A stretch of DNA of 39,489 nt from a bacterium (lineage in GTDB: Bacteria > Bacillota_I > Bacilli_A > RF39 > UBA660): the NCBI GenBank assembly GCA_030539175.1, contig JAUNSN010000007.1, positions 1 through 39,489 on the forward strand. Reading direction: 5' to 3'. Below are positions 1-8,812 of this stretch, in pieces. A model generated the notes under the pieces. It saw only the letters and a list, made by a program, of their open reading frames with translations, was not told the DNA's origin and ran no database searches. Numbering within the stretch: position 1 is the stretch's first letter; each line of letters begins with the position of its first letter. The position numbers were made by a program, and so were the translations under genes.

Positions 1-342
1 ATCAAACTTATAATTCATATCTTTAAAATATAATAAATATTTATAATAATCTCCATGTAATACAAATGCATTATCAATAGATAAATTATAAATATTTTCT
101 TTTATAATATTTATCATTACTTTAGATTTATCAACTAAGTAGCACTTACTTGCACCATTACTAAGTAATTCAAAGCCAATTGAACCACTACCAGCAAATA
201 AATCAAGACAAATACTTTTATCGATATTTGTCCGAATAATATTAATAACAGATTCTTTTACTTTATCCATAGTAGGTCTAGTTCCAACAACGTTATATCC
301 TTTTAGTTTTCTTCCCTTATACTTTCCACTTATAATTCGCAT
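1..342 (-). CDS. rsmD: 16S rRNA (guanine966-N2)-methyltransferase RsmD, 3' end beyond window
   Basis: Partial gene; the ATG is at 342 and reading runs off the window edge after 114 codons. The product begins MRIISGKYKGRKL and has the Rossmann SAM-binding motif DLFAGSGSIGFE near residue 60, as in RsmD, which methylates G966 of 16S rRNA in the 30S subunit. The catalytic NPPY motif lies beyond the window. The start overlaps the end of the upstream ylbF-like gene by 13 bases, so the two are probably co-translated. The ylbD-ylbE-ylbF-rsmD order is the B. subtilis one, which supports the assignment. Confidence 0.93.
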   Translation of the reverse strand, partial: MRIISGKYKGRKLKGYNVVGTRPTMDKVKESVINIIRTNIDKSICLDLFAGSGSIGFELLSNGASKCYLVDKSKVMINIIKENIYNLSIDNAFVLHGDYYKYLLYFKDMNYKFD

Positions 343-614
343 GATAAATCACCTATTATTTCTTTTATTCTTTTATTAATACTATATAAATACTTATTTA
401 ATTGATTAATATTTCGTAAATAATTAACATAAGTAGTATTTTCTAATAAGACTTTCTTTAAATTAATATCATTATTACTTTGATATTTATTTAACATATC
501 CATAAATTCTTTATTAGCACTTAATATCTTTTTATCTTCTTTTATATTATTTATTAATAAACTATTATCTAATTCATCTAATATATCATAAACTTTAATT
601 ATTACATCACTCAA
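330..614 (-). CDS. ylbF: YlbF-family protein
   Basis: A 94-residue helical protein that I assign to the YlbF/YmcA family mainly from its place directly upstream of rsmD and downstream of a ylbE-like gene. In B. subtilis YlbF works with YmcA and YaaT in a complex affecting RNase Y, competence, sporulation and biofilm formation. The start is TTG at 614, preceded by GAGG nine bases upstream. The 3' end overlaps rsmD by 13 bases. The sequence similarity is modest to the eye; position and size carry the call. Confidence 0.72.
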   Translation of the reverse strand: MSDVIIKVYDILDELDNSLLINNIKEDKKILSANKEFMDMLNKYQSNNDINLKKVLLENTTYVNYLRNINQLNKYLYSINKRIKEIIGDLSCEL

Positions 615-620
615 TTATAT

Positions 621-842
621 CTACCTCATAACATCTAAAAATGATTGGAAATAAGAAATATTTTCTAACATCTTATTAAACTTATCGCTTGGTCTTAATT
701 GATATTTATCTTTCATATCAGCGACAAAATCCTTAAAACTAGCTGGATTCCTATTAAGTTCTTTATACCAATAGGAATGTTCTCTTAAGAAACGTTGGTA
801 ATTGGAGTTATTTTTAATTTGAAATTGAATATCTAAAGTCAT
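621..842 (-). CDS. ylbE: YlbE-like protein
   Basis: A 73-residue protein with the YlbE pattern REHSYWYKELNRNP (family pattern roughly REqPxWYRkLsRnP) near residues 20-33. Function is unknown in the family. It starts with ATG directly after the TAA of the ylbD-like gene and ends 6 bases before the TTG of the ylbF-like gene, so it is an internal member of the operon. Length fits the family, which is about 75-80 residues. Confidence 0.8.
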   Translation of the reverse strand: MTLDIQFQIKNNSNYQRFLREHSYWYKELNRNPASFKDFVADMKDKYQLRPSDKFNKMLENISYFQSFLDVMR

Positions 843-1211
843 TTAATCCTCAAAATGTTTATATAATGGTCTTGGTTCATATTCAAAACTTGTCGTGTTA
901 TTATCTTTCTTAACAAATAAATCTCCCACCAACTCTAAGGCCTTTTGTAAAGAAGATATTCCATTTTGCACTTTATCAACATCTAATTGTTTAGCAAAGT
1001 TTAATATATCACTCATTGTACTATTCTTTTTTTCAAAAGGAATATCTTCAGTCTTTTTTGGTATAATATATTCATTCCAAATATTAGTATCTTCTCCATA
1101 TAATTCATATAATTCATAAAATTTTTGCCATGACATGGTATTATTATTAACATAACTAATTAAAACAGGATATTTCTTTACAAACGATTTAAAATTTTCT
1201 ATCTTACTCAC
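843..1211 (-). CDS. ylbD: YlbD-family putative spore coat protein
   Basis: A 122-residue protein whose N-terminus (FKSFVKKYPVLISYV, then SWQKFYELYELYGED and W) matches the YlbD pattern of a short helical domain. YlbD is annotated as a putative coat protein in Bacillus; the role is unproven. GTG start at 1211 with AGGTGAG upstream. It follows pdp after about 50 bases with no visible terminator and precedes ylbE without a gap. Confidence 0.75.
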   Translation of the reverse strand: MSKIENFKSFVKKYPVLISYVNNNTMSWQKFYELYELYGEDTNIWNEYIIPKKTEDIPFEKKNSTMSDILNFAKQLDVDKVQNGISSLQKALELVGDLFVKKDNNTTSFEYEPRPLYKHFED

Positions 1212-1260
1212 AGTATCTCACCTGTTAAATTATATGCAACTAACATCATATAAGTTATTA

Positions 1261-2532
1261 TTATTTTACAATATCATAAATTAATGTATTACTCACTTGT
1301 TTCTTTGAAGATATAGTAAAAGCATTTCTTACTATATCAAAATTATCTATTACTTTATTTGAATATATTGTTGCTAAAACATCATTAGTCTTAACATAAT
1401 CATTTATTTTCTTATTGATAATTATACCACATCCTAAATCTATAAAACCACCCTTTTTCTCCCTTGATCCACCAATTATAGATATTACTTCACTCATCAT
1501 ATAAGCATTAATATCAAATATATAACCATTTATTTTAGAAGTAACTTCATACTTATACTTAGATGTCTTTAAGTTATTAATATCTCCTCCTTGAGCCTTA
1601 ATCCAAGTTAAAAACTTACTATATGCCTCACCACTTAATAACTTTTCTTTAACTACTTGTCTTGCTTTATCTATATTAACATTTAACCCTAAACTAACCA
1701 TCCAACTAGCAAGCTCAACACAAAGTTTAGTTAAGTTTTCTTCGCCTTTATTTTGTAAAACATCCATTGCTTCCATAACCTCTAAAGAATTACCGATATT
1801 TAAACCTAAAGGAACATCCATATTAGTAATTAAAGCGACTACTTTTTTATCATATTTCTTACCTATTTGGATCATTTGTTGGGCTAATCTTTTACCATCT
1901 GCCTGTGTCTTCATAAAAGCTCCTCGACCAACTTTCACATCTACAACAATATTAGTTGAACCACTAGCAATCTTTTTACTCATAATACTGCTAGCTATTA
2001 AACCAATATTATCTACTGTTCCAGTCGCATCTCGAAGTGCATAAATCTTCTTATCAGCTAAAACTAAATCATCTGAACAAGTTACTAAGGCTATATGTAT
2101 TTTTTTTACTTGATCTTTTATTTTATCAATAGACATATTAACATCATAACCAGCAATTGATTCCAACTTATCTATCGTACCACCAGTTTTACCTAAACTT
2201 CTTCCACTCATTTTAGCAACATTCACACCACAAGAAGCAACTAAAGGACATACTATTAAAGATGTCTTATCACCTACTCCGCCAGTTGAATGTTTATCAA
2301 CAACTTTACCAAGTGAAGAAAAATCTATGGTTGATCCACTTGCGACCATATATTTTACAAAAGAATATATTTCATCAATAGTTAAATCATTTAAACATAT
2401 TGCCATCAATAAAGCACTCATTTGATAATCTGGTATTGTCCCATCAACATAACCGTTAATAACATACTCTATTTCAACATCTGTTAATATCTGTTTATCC
2501 TTTTTCTTAGTTATAATATCAACCATATTCAT
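1261..2532 (-). CDS. pdp: Pyrimidine-nucleoside phosphorylase
   Basis: This enzyme splits uridine, deoxyuridine or thymidine with phosphate to give the base and (deoxy)ribose-1-phosphate, in pyrimidine salvage. Signature stretches are VDKHSTGGVGDKTSL (phosphate-binding region), KMSGRSLGKTGGTIDKLESI and the Lys-rich YALRDATGTVDN segment. I place the start at the ATG at 2532 (MNMVDII, matching MRMVDII of B. subtilis Pdp). This ATG overlaps the scpB stop as TAATG, and GGAGG sits 10 bases upstream. An ATG at 2541 is also in frame but lies only one base from that GGAGGA. Length of 423 residues is normal for the family. Confidence 0.95.
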   Translation of the reverse strand: MNMVDIITKKKDKQILTDVEIEYVINGYVDGTIPDYQMSALLMAICLNDLTIDEIYSFVKYMVASGSTIDFSSLGKVVDKHSTGGVGDKTSLIVCPLVASCGVNVAKMSGRSLGKTGGTIDKLESIAGYDVNMSIDKIKDQVKKIHIALVTCSDDLVLADKKIYALRDATGTVDNIGLIASSIMSKKIASGSTNIVVDVKVGRGAFMKTQADGKRLAQQMIQIGKKYDKKVVALITNMDVPLGLNIGNSLEVMEAMDVLQNKGEENLTKLCVELASWMVSLGLNVNIDKARQVVKEKLLSGEAYSKFLTWIKAQGGDINNLKTSKYKYEVTSKINGYIFDINAYMMSEVISIIGGSREKKGGFIDLGCGIIINKKINDYVKTNDVLATIYSNKVIDNFDIVRNAFTISSKKQVSNTLIYDIVK

Positions 2533-3089
2533 TATAAACATTCCTCCTTATAATTAGAAACAAACAAATCTTTTTCCTCCTCTTTTACTGTATCTGTATT
2601 TATAATAGGCAACTCATCAAGAGATGATATACCAAAATAATCTAAAAAATCATCAGTTGTTTTATATAAAAGTGGACGTCCAGGTAAATCAGATCGCCCG
2701 ACTTCTTTAATCAAGTTACGAGCCAATAACTTTCGTAAAACAAACACAGAACTAACTCCTCTAAGTTCATCAATAGCAACCCTAGTAATAGGTTGATTAT
2801 AAGCAATAATTGCTAAAGTTTCCAAAGATGCTTGGGACAAATTTCTAAAACAATCAGTTACTAAATTTTCATAATAATGTTTATGTTCTGGCTTAGTTGC
2901 TAATTTTAAAGTATCACCAAAACAAACTATTCTAAAACCACGATTTTCTAAAGCATAATTCTTTTTTAAAGAAAATATTATATCTTTTATTTTTTCTTCA
3001 TTAATATTTAATACTTTTTTTAATTCACTAATAGTAATACCTTCATCACCTTGAACATATAAAATACCCTCTACTATTCCTTCAAACAC
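2532..3089 (-). CDS. scpB: Segregation and condensation protein B
   Basis: ScpB is a dimeric winged-helix (kite) protein that binds ScpA in the Smc-ScpAB condensin, which compacts and separates replicated chromosomes. The product has VEGILYVQGDEG near the start, the conserved SQASLETLAIIAYNQPITR block and IRGVSS-like ELRGVSSVFVLRKL, then GRPLLYKTT. GTG at 3089 is preferred because AGGTG lies 6 bases upstream; a GTG at 3098 is possible but has no ribosome binding site. The gene overlaps both scpA and pdp by a few bases, indicating coupled translation. Confidence 0.95.
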   Translation of the reverse strand: MFEGIVEGILYVQGDEGITISELKKVLNINEEKIKDIIFSLKKNYALENRGFRIVCFGDTLKLATKPEHKHYYENLVTDCFRNLSQASLETLAIIAYNQPITRVAIDELRGVSSVFVLRKLLARNLIKEVGRSDLPGRPLLYKTTDDFLDYFGISSLDELPIINTDTVKEEEKDLFVSNYKEECL

Positions 3090-3798
3090 TACTTTCACCT
3101 CTTAACATAACAGTAATATCACTAAAATTATTATCTTGTTTTATAATAATATTACCAGATCTAACTAACTCTAAAACTGCTAAAAATGTCACTATAATAT
3201 AACTTTTAGACGCATTATCAAACAAAGATGTAAAAACTACTTGTCTTTTTTGGAGCAATAATTTTTTTAAACTACTACATCTTTCTTTAACACTAAGTTC
3301 TTTTACAGTTACAGTTGTCGCTAGTGGCTTTATATATTTTTGTTTATCTAAAAAAGAATTAAAAGCAAATATCAAATCACTAATATCTTGATTATCATTA
3401 TACTTAGTATTTTCAACAGCAACAGGTATTCTTGGCATTATAAAAATATCTTTTCTTTGTAATTCTTTATCTTTTAAATAAGGAATCACATCTTTGTATT
3501 TCTTATAATCTTCTAACTTTTTAATTAAATTATCTCTTGGACTTTCTACCACTTCGTCATCTTCTATTATGCTATTATTAGGTAACAAAGAAGAAGATTT
3601 AATTTGAATTAAATCAGCAGCCATAACTAAATAAGAAGATGCGACCACTATATTAAGTTCATTCATGCTTTTTATATATTCTAAATATTGATTAGCAATA
3701 ACTACTACATCAATATCACATATATCAACATTAGATTTTTTTACTAAATGAAGTAATAAATCAAGTGGTCCAGCGAATTTATCGATTGTAATATACAT
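3082..3798 (-). CDS. scpA: Segregation and condensation protein A
   Basis: ScpA is the kleisin that bridges the Smc heads and binds ScpB. The N-terminal kleisin motif KFAGPLDLLLHLVKKSNVDICDI is plain, followed by the AADLIQIKSSSLLP segment; the C-terminus has the winged-helix stretch ending in VMLRGE. I start at the ATG at 3798 (MYITIDKF) because GAGG lies nine bases upstream. It heads the visible scpA-scpB-pdp-ylbD-ylbE-ylbF-rsmD run. Product is 238 residues, typical for low-GC Gram-positives. Confidence 0.95.
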   Translation of the reverse strand: MYITIDKFAGPLDLLLHLVKKSNVDICDIDVVVIANQYLEYIKSMNELNIVVASSYLVMAADLIQIKSSSLLPNNSIIEDDEVVESPRDNLIKKLEDYKKYKDVIPYLKDKELQRKDIFIMPRIPVAVENTKYNDNQDISDLIFAFNSFLDKQKYIKPLATTVTVKELSVKERCSSLKKLLLQKRQVVFTSLFDNASKSYIIVTFLAVLELVRSGNIIIKQDNNFSDITVMLRGESSV

Positions 3799-3882
3799 AA
3801 TTCTCAACCTCATAAATATTATAACTTATAAAAGATAAAATTAAAACAATTATTTTATCATTATAATTAGTATTACTTAAAA

Positions 3883-3906
3883 AAATAAAACCATAAAGTT
3901 TTATTT
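3883..3906 (-). terminator. Intrinsic terminator after the 170-residue membrane protein gene
   Basis: Hairpin with arms AAATAAAAC and GTTTTATTT and a 6-base loop. On the minus strand it is followed by a T run. It overlaps the stop codon of the gene ending at 3901 and separates it from scpA. Confidence 0.7.
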
Positions 3907-4413
3907 AAAATTATTTATAAATTGATTTATAATTGGTAATATAAGTATAAAAACAAATATAATAATTATTATCAAAATAACAATTTGGGCATCTCCTGTT
4001 AAAGCAAAACTCTTTTTTATAACAGGAACATCTTTTACAATATCAGGTATTTCAACTTCATCTTTCTTTTTATCACCAGGAACTAAAGCGATATTAGTCG
4101 GTTCGACTGCTTTGGTTTTTTCCGCAACTTCAACGGTCTTCAACCTATCATCCTCAGCCATTTGTGCCACAGGAATAGAACTAGTATTACTAATATTTTT
4201 AACATCAGTAGCTGGTGAGGCTGGCATTACTGGTTGAAGCAATTCTCCAGCTCCCATAGAATTATTTATTTCTCCAGCACTAATATTTACATCAGTTACA
4301 TTACCAACTTTCATTTGAGGAGAACTCAAAGCCGTGTTTAAATTACCAGTAGCGCGATAAGTCATCACTGGTTCATCAAGTGGTGTATTGGTATTATTTT
4401 CCGTATTATTCAT
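3901..4413 (-). CDS. Tail-anchored low-complexity protein, unknown function
   Basis: I do not recognise a family. The 170-residue product has a disordered, Asn/Thr/Pro/Val-rich region (residues 1-125), a KKK-containing charged patch, and one C-terminal membrane segment near residues 145-168 that is almost entirely Ile, Val, Leu and Phe. This is a tail-anchor layout with the bulk in the cytoplasm. ATG at 4413 follows GGAGG. It ends in a terminator and follows, by 25 bases, the gene for an N-terminally anchored protein of similar composition; the two probably form one transcript with ezrA upstream. A role in the division or envelope machinery is only inferred from position. Confidence 0.7.
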   Translation of the reverse strand: MNNTENNTNTPLDEPVMTYRATGNLNTALSSPQMKVGNVTDVNISAGEINNSMGAGELLQPVMPASPATDVKNISNTSSIPVAQMAEDDRLKTVEVAEKTKAVEPTNIALVPGDKKKDEVEIPDIVKDVPVIKKSFALTGDAQIVILIIIIIFVFILILPIINQFINNFK

Positions 4414-4438
4414 CAACTTACCTCCTCATTAATTAATT

Positions 4439-5368
4439 TTATAATTTCCAAATGTCCGCATCAACCTTTTCAGCAGTTTGCGTATTAGCATTACCACTTA
4501 AATCAAAAGCATTAGCAACTGGTGCTTGTTCTTGCGGTTGCGGTACTACAGAAGGTGACACTTGATTAGTATCTCCAACAAAATTAGGTGATACCCCAAC
4601 ACCAGAATCAGCAACTGTTTCAACCTTTGGTGTAACAAAAGATAATGTGTCAACATTATTAATAGTTGGTACGACTGGGGGAACAGGTTGTTGAGTAGGC
4701 ACTACAGGGACAACTGACGGAACAACCGCTTGTGGCTGACTTACTTGTTCGTTAATACTAGGTATAACAGGTTTCAACAACTCACTTTGATTATTAGCAT
4801 TATTAACGAGTGGTTCTGGCATCACAGGAACAATTGGTGGAATAGGACTCGCAGTAGGTGGTATATTACCAAACGATGGCATAACAGTAGGCGTTACTGA
4901 CTGAGCTGGCCCACTATTAGTCATGTTATTCCCCATCGCAACACCTTGATTAGGTGCAGATAATGGAGTTGCCACAGGTGGTTGTTGATTAACTGGTATA
5001 GGCGTCGGCATAACCACTTCTGGTTTTGCTTCCACACCATTTACTACTCCATTAGAATTAAGATTAGCCTGTTGTAACCCTGGTGCTTGCTCCATAGCAG
5101 GTTGACTAACATTATTAACAGGTTGTTGAGTCCCACCAACTACCATTTGTACACTACCTGGAGATTGCACTGGTGTTGCTCCTTGATCACTTAAAGCAAA
5201 ACCACCATTATTATCTAAAGAAGTTGCAACCTGCTTCTCTTGATTATTTTTACTTTTTTTCTTACTCCGCTTATCGGCAATAAAACCAATAATTGTTATA
5301 ATTATTAAAACACCTATAACCAAAATCCATAAAAAATTTTCATTTAAAAATTCTAAAAACCCATCCAT
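4439..5368 (-). CDS. N-terminally anchored Pro/Gln/Val-rich protein, ZipA-like layout
   Basis: Unknown family. The 309-residue product has one membrane segment at about residues 12-31 (FLWILVIGVLIIITIIGFIA), a basic stop-transfer patch DKRSKKKSK, then about 260 residues of Pro, Gln, Val and Asn low-complexity sequence, ending with DADIWKL. ATG at 5368 follows AGGAGG. The gene lies between ezrA and the tail-anchored protein gene. Membrane anchor, charged patch and P/Q-rich linker resemble the layout of the FtsZ tether ZipA, but no folded FtsZ-binding domain is visible; the short C-terminal acidic-hydrophobic end may be a peptide ligand. That is inference. Local G+C is higher than in neighbours because of Pro, Gly and Ala codons. 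Confidence 0.7.
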   Translation of the reverse strand: MDGFLEFLNENFLWILVIGVLIIITIIGFIADKRSKKKSKNNQEKQVATSLDNNGGFALSDQGATPVQSPGSVQMVVGGTQQPVNNVSQPAMEQAPGLQQANLNSNGVVNGVEAKPEVVMPTPIPVNQQPPVATPLSAPNQGVAMGNNMTNSGPAQSVTPTVMPSFGNIPPTASPIPPIVPVMPEPLVNNANNQSELLKPVIPSINEQVSQPQAVVPSVVPVVPTQQPVPPVVPTINNVDTLSFVTPKVETVADSGVGVSPNFVGDTNQVSPSVVPQPQEQAPVANAFDLSGNANTQTAEKVDADIWKL

Positions 5369-5448
5369 AAATTAAAATACCTCCTCTTTACTATAAATAA
5401 AGAATAACATAAATTAAAACAAAAATCAATCACTATGACAATAAAAAA

Positions 5449-7158
5449 TTACATATTCTTTATAACAATTCTCTTACTAATATCCACTTCAACACTTTCT
5501 AATGCTTTTATAGATGTTTCAAAAGACTGTAAATACATTCCTCTATTAAATAAATCTTCTGCTTTTTCTAAACTTTTTCTTATTTCATAATAACTACTAC
5601 GATATCTATTTCCATATACAATAATCTTTTCACTCATTATTGCATATTTTAACAATTCATTAGTCTTATTATGAATTTTAAATACTAAATCTCTAGCTGT
5701 ATCCACTCTTACATTTAAAACATTAATAACAATTGGTTTTTTATCTAATTCTTTAACAATTTCTTTAATTGAATCTTGTGCCTCCGTAAGTTCTGTAAAA
5801 TAACTATTAGGGATAACTGGAAATTTAAATTCTTTCATTCTATTCTTCGCTTGTTTTAATAAACTATTAATCGCATCCATCTGTTCCCTAGCTCGATATT
5901 CATCATCTTTCATACTAGTAATTGACTGTAATTGATAATCTAAATCATCTTGTAACCGTGATAATTTATTACCTAGACCATCTAATTCATCAACTAACTT
6001 AGAATAAGCAAAAGTTTTACCTTTACCATGTTGACATAGTGTTTTATAATCAGCATTTATCTTTTCTAATTCTTCACTTAAATCATAAAAGTTTTTTATA
6101 TCTATATCTTTTAAATCATAAGTAAGTCTTATTTCATCTAACACTAAATAAATATCATAAACTATCTTATTTAACTTTTCTAACCTTATTTTAAAACTTT
6201 TTATATTATCATGAAAAACATTCTTTGATTCTTTTTCTCTATCAAAATCATTTAACAATCCATCAAAATATGATAACATTGTTTTTAATTCCAATATTGA
6301 ATCCCCTACTTCTAATTTTTTTAAACGATTCATAATAATATCTATTTTATTTCTAATCTCTTTAACATTGTATTCAACATTTAAATAATCAAGGGGATAA
6401 CAATCTCTAATCATTCTCGTATATATTAAACTAACTTCATCAATCTTTCTCGGAATTACCATAGTTGCTAACAATACCACACTTGGTATCTTATCTAATA
6501 CATCCTTCATTCTATTTATTTTATCTTCTAAAGTATAAACTATCTTCTCAACACTAACATAATCATTACGATCCATTTCTTCTTCAAAATTTTGAAACAA
6601 CTTACCAATAGTTTCAAACTCTAAGTTAACTTGTTTACCTATTTCACCATAATCTTTAATAGTTCTTTCAAACTTATTTTTTAATTCCCTATATAAAACT
6701 TTTAACTTAGTTATAATCGCACGATTTCGTTCTTCACTTTTAGTAATAACACTAATCTCATCTAAAAGTAATAAAGATACATTATTTAAATCCTTAATTT
6801 CTATTTCTATATTAGCTATTTTTTTTATTACTTGTTTATATTCTTTCTTAGAAAGCAAGAAATCAGCTTCCGCTAACATATCCGAAAGTTTAGGAACTCT
6901 AACTTCCTTTATTGACTTAAAAGTAGAATCCCAATCATTTAACTTACTCTTTAAATTATCAGTCTTTACTAACTCTCTTACTTTAGTAATCTCTGATAAT
7001 ATTGGAACACCTATTATTTTATTCTTTTCAACCTCTAAATCATCTATTTCTTTTTTATACTTGTCTATCTTTATTTTTCTCACACTAAAAATAGCAATTC
7101 CCATTACAACTAATCCGAAAACAATAATTAACCCCACTATTAATAATATATTATTCAT
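5449..7158 (-). CDS. ezrA: Septation ring formation regulator EzrA
   Basis: EzrA is a membrane-anchored, spectrin-like protein that binds FtsZ and limits or organises Z-ring assembly. The product is 569 residues (B. subtilis: 562), with one N-terminal membrane segment at about residues 4-24, then KIDKYKKEIDDLE and long alpha-helical, coiled-coil repeats to the end. The IGVPILSEITKVREL stretch and the LSDMLAEADFLLSKKEYKQ region fit EzrA. Start ATG at 7158. It sits downstream of sigE, separated by a strong terminator, so it has its own promoter or reads from the 7159-7259 gap. Confidence 0.9.
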   Translation of the reverse strand: MNNILLIVGLIIVFGLVVMGIAIFSVRKIKIDKYKKEIDDLEVEKNKIIGVPILSEITKVRELVKTDNLKSKLNDWDSTFKSIKEVRVPKLSDMLAEADFLLSKKEYKQVIKKIANIEIEIKDLNNVSLLLLDEISVITKSEERNRAIITKLKVLYRELKNKFERTIKDYGEIGKQVNLEFETIGKLFQNFEEEMDRNDYVSVEKIVYTLEDKINRMKDVLDKIPSVVLLATMVIPRKIDEVSLIYTRMIRDCYPLDYLNVEYNVKEIRNKIDIIMNRLKKLEVGDSILELKTMLSYFDGLLNDFDREKESKNVFHDNIKSFKIRLEKLNKIVYDIYLVLDEIRLTYDLKDIDIKNFYDLSEELEKINADYKTLCQHGKGKTFAYSKLVDELDGLGNKLSRLQDDLDYQLQSITSMKDDEYRAREQMDAINSLLKQAKNRMKEFKFPVIPNSYFTELTEAQDSIKEIVKELDKKPIVINVLNVRVDTARDLVFKIHNKTNELLKYAIMSEKIIVYGNRYRSSYYEIRKSLEKAEDLFNRGMYLQSFETSIKALESVEVDISKRIVIKNM

Positions 7159-7259
7159 ATATTTATCACCATCCGATTAATACACATAACATTCTACCAT
7201 AAAACAAAATATTTTTCATCATAATTTGCCATTTTTTTTATTTTATTTAACTATAAGTA

Positions 7260-7285
7260 AAAATTTAGTAATATTACTAAATTTT
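7260..7285 (-). terminator. Perfect-palindrome terminator at the end of sigE
   Basis: A 26-base perfect palindrome (half-site AAAATTTAGTAAT) spans the sigE stop codon and is followed on the minus strand by T-rich sequence. It can form a 12-13 bp stem with almost no loop, and because of its symmetry it could act in both directions. It isolates spoIIGA-sigE from ezrA. Confidence 0.65.
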
Positions 7286-7966
7286 AATTACTCCACTTAA
7301 TCTTCTAATTACCTTCTTTTCTATTCTTGAAATATATGATTGTGAAATACCAAGTTTTTCAGCAACTTCCTTTTGCGTCATCTCTTTTTTACCACTAAGA
7401 CCATATCTTAGTTGCATTATCTCTTTATCTCTAGCATTTAACTTGTCTATTTGTTCACTCAACATATAACTATCATATTCTTTTTCAATACTCTTAGTAA
7501 CAATATCGCTTTCTGTACCTAAAATATCTTCTAAATGTAATTCATTTCCCTCACTATCAAAACTAAGAGAATCTTCAAAGCTAATTTCTGATCTTTTTCT
7601 TTTAGTTTTTCTTAAATACATCAATATTTCATTATCTATACAACGACTTGCATAAGTTGCTAACTTTATATTCTTATCCAACTTATAGGTATTAATACCT
7701 TTTATTAACCCAATACTCCCAATACTAACTAAATCCTCTAAATCTATATTAGTATTTTCATACTTTTTAGCAAGGAATACAACCAATCTTAAATTATGTT
7801 CAATTAATTTTGCCCTTGCTTCTTCATCACCATTAGTAGATAACTGTAAGTATTTAAGTTCATCTTCTCTCGATAATGGAGCAGGTAAAATATCACTACT
7901 ACCAACATAAAAAATTTCACTATATCTTCCTAATAATTTTAGCAGCACCAATTTTAATTTCTTCAT
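7277..7966 (-). CDS. sigE: Sporulation sigma factor SigE (pro-sigma-E)
   Basis: SigE directs early mother-cell transcription during sporulation and is made as an inactive precursor cut by SpoIIGA. The product has a hydrophobic pro-sequence (MKKLKLVLLKLLGRYSEIFYVGSSD) like that of B. subtilis, then region 2 (LIEHNLRLVVFLAKKYENT, DLVSIGSIGLIKGINTY, KLATYASRCIDNEILMYLR) and region 4 (KEMTQKEVAEKLGISQSYISRIEKK). Length 229 residues versus 239. Its ATG overlaps the spoIIGA stop (ATGA) and GGAGG lies inside spoIIGA, so the protease and its substrate are translated together, as in known spoIIG operons. Confidence 0.96.
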   Translation of the reverse strand: MKKLKLVLLKLLGRYSEIFYVGSSDILPAPLSREDELKYLQLSTNGDEEARAKLIEHNLRLVVFLAKKYENTNIDLEDLVSIGSIGLIKGINTYKLDKNIKLATYASRCIDNEILMYLRKTKRKRSEISFEDSLSFDSEGNELHLEDILGTESDIVTKSIEKEYDSYMLSEQIDKLNARDKEIMQLRYGLSGKKEMTQKEVAEKLGISQSYISRIEKKVIRRLSGVIKI

Positions 7967-8760
7967 TTTATCGCCTCCAATAGCTTACTATTTAATATAC
8001 AATCAACACCATCTAACTTTATTTTCTTATTCATGCATCCGACTAACACGTTATTTCTCATCCCTACTCCTTCAATATAAATACTTTGTACTTTTATACA
8101 TTTAATAAGACCATTATCTTGAACTGTATCATAAGGAACTAAAACAATATTTTCATCCATTAGATCAACTTTTATCACTCGTTCATCAACTAAAATAACG
8201 GGTCTTTTTAAATAAGGATCACTTAACTGATTACCAGTATCAACAAATCCTATAACTTCTTTTACTTTGCCATCCATAAAGTATATGTCAACATTATAAT
8301 AATTAGAATAATTAGTTTTTAAAGTTTTAACTTGTTTTATATAAGCAATAATTATAATTGGACTTAATATAAGTAAAACTATAAAATTAATACTAAGACC
8401 ATTATGATAAAATATTAATCCATCATTTTTATAACTAAATTCAATATTTAATAAATATAAAAAACCACCTAAAATAATACTTAAAGTATATAAATAAAAA
8501 ATATTTCTCGCAGTATACCTAATATCACGATAACCAAAAGTAATTAAAGTCATTAGTATAGATATAATTATCTTTAAGCCAAATAATGTTAATGAATTCA
8601 TTTGAATAAACAAAGTTAAAATACTAAATCCACCTAACAAACTACCAAATATTAATCTTTTTAAATTAGTTTTTCTTTTAAGAATAATTGCCACTGCAAA
8701 TAACAATAATAAATCAAATAAGAAATTAAGAACAATAATAACATCTACATATATTAACAT
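7963..8760 (-). CDS. spoIIGA: Sigma-E processing peptidase SpoIIGA
   Basis: SpoIIGA is a membrane aspartic protease that removes the SigE pro-sequence after a signal from the forespore (SpoIIR). Residues 1-145 form about five membrane segments; the C-terminal cytoplasmic domain has the catalytic GFVDTGNQL motif with Asp174 (Asp183 in B. subtilis), followed by DPYLKRPVILVDE. I start at ATG 8760 because GGTG lies just upstream; GTG at 8769 has no binding site. At 265 residues it is somewhat shorter than the roughly 309 of B. subtilis. It overlaps sigE by four bases. Confidence 0.94.
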   Translation of the reverse strand: MLIYVDVIIVLNFLFDLLLLFAVAIILKRKTNLKRLIFGSLLGGFSILTLFIQMNSLTLFGLKIIISILMTLITFGYRDIRYTARNIFYLYTLSIILGGFLYLLNIEFSYKNDGLIFYHNGLSINFIVLLILSPIIIIAYIKQVKTLKTNYSNYYNVDIYFMDGKVKEVIGFVDTGNQLSDPYLKRPVILVDERVIKVDLMDENIVLVPYDTVQDNGLIKCIKVQSIYIEGVGMRNNVLVGCMNKKIKLDGVDCILNSKLLEAIK

Positions 8761-8776
8761 ACGATTCACCCACTAA

Positions 8777-8810
8777 ATTATACATCAATAAAACAAAGAT
8801 ATTTGTCATA
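8777..8810 (-). promoter_or_regulatory. spoIIG-type promoter with Spo0A-box-like -35
   Basis: On the minus strand ATGACA (8809-8804) and TATAAT (8782-8777) are separated by 21 bases, too far for an ordinary sigma-A promoter. The B. subtilis spoIIG promoter has the same oddity (22 bases) and is rescued by Spo0A~P. The -35 lies inside TATGACAAA, the complement of a Spo0A box (consensus TTTGTCRAA) with near-full agreement. The elements lie between the stop of the upstream small gene and the spoIIGA start. Confidence 0.55.
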
Positions 8811-8812
8811 TT

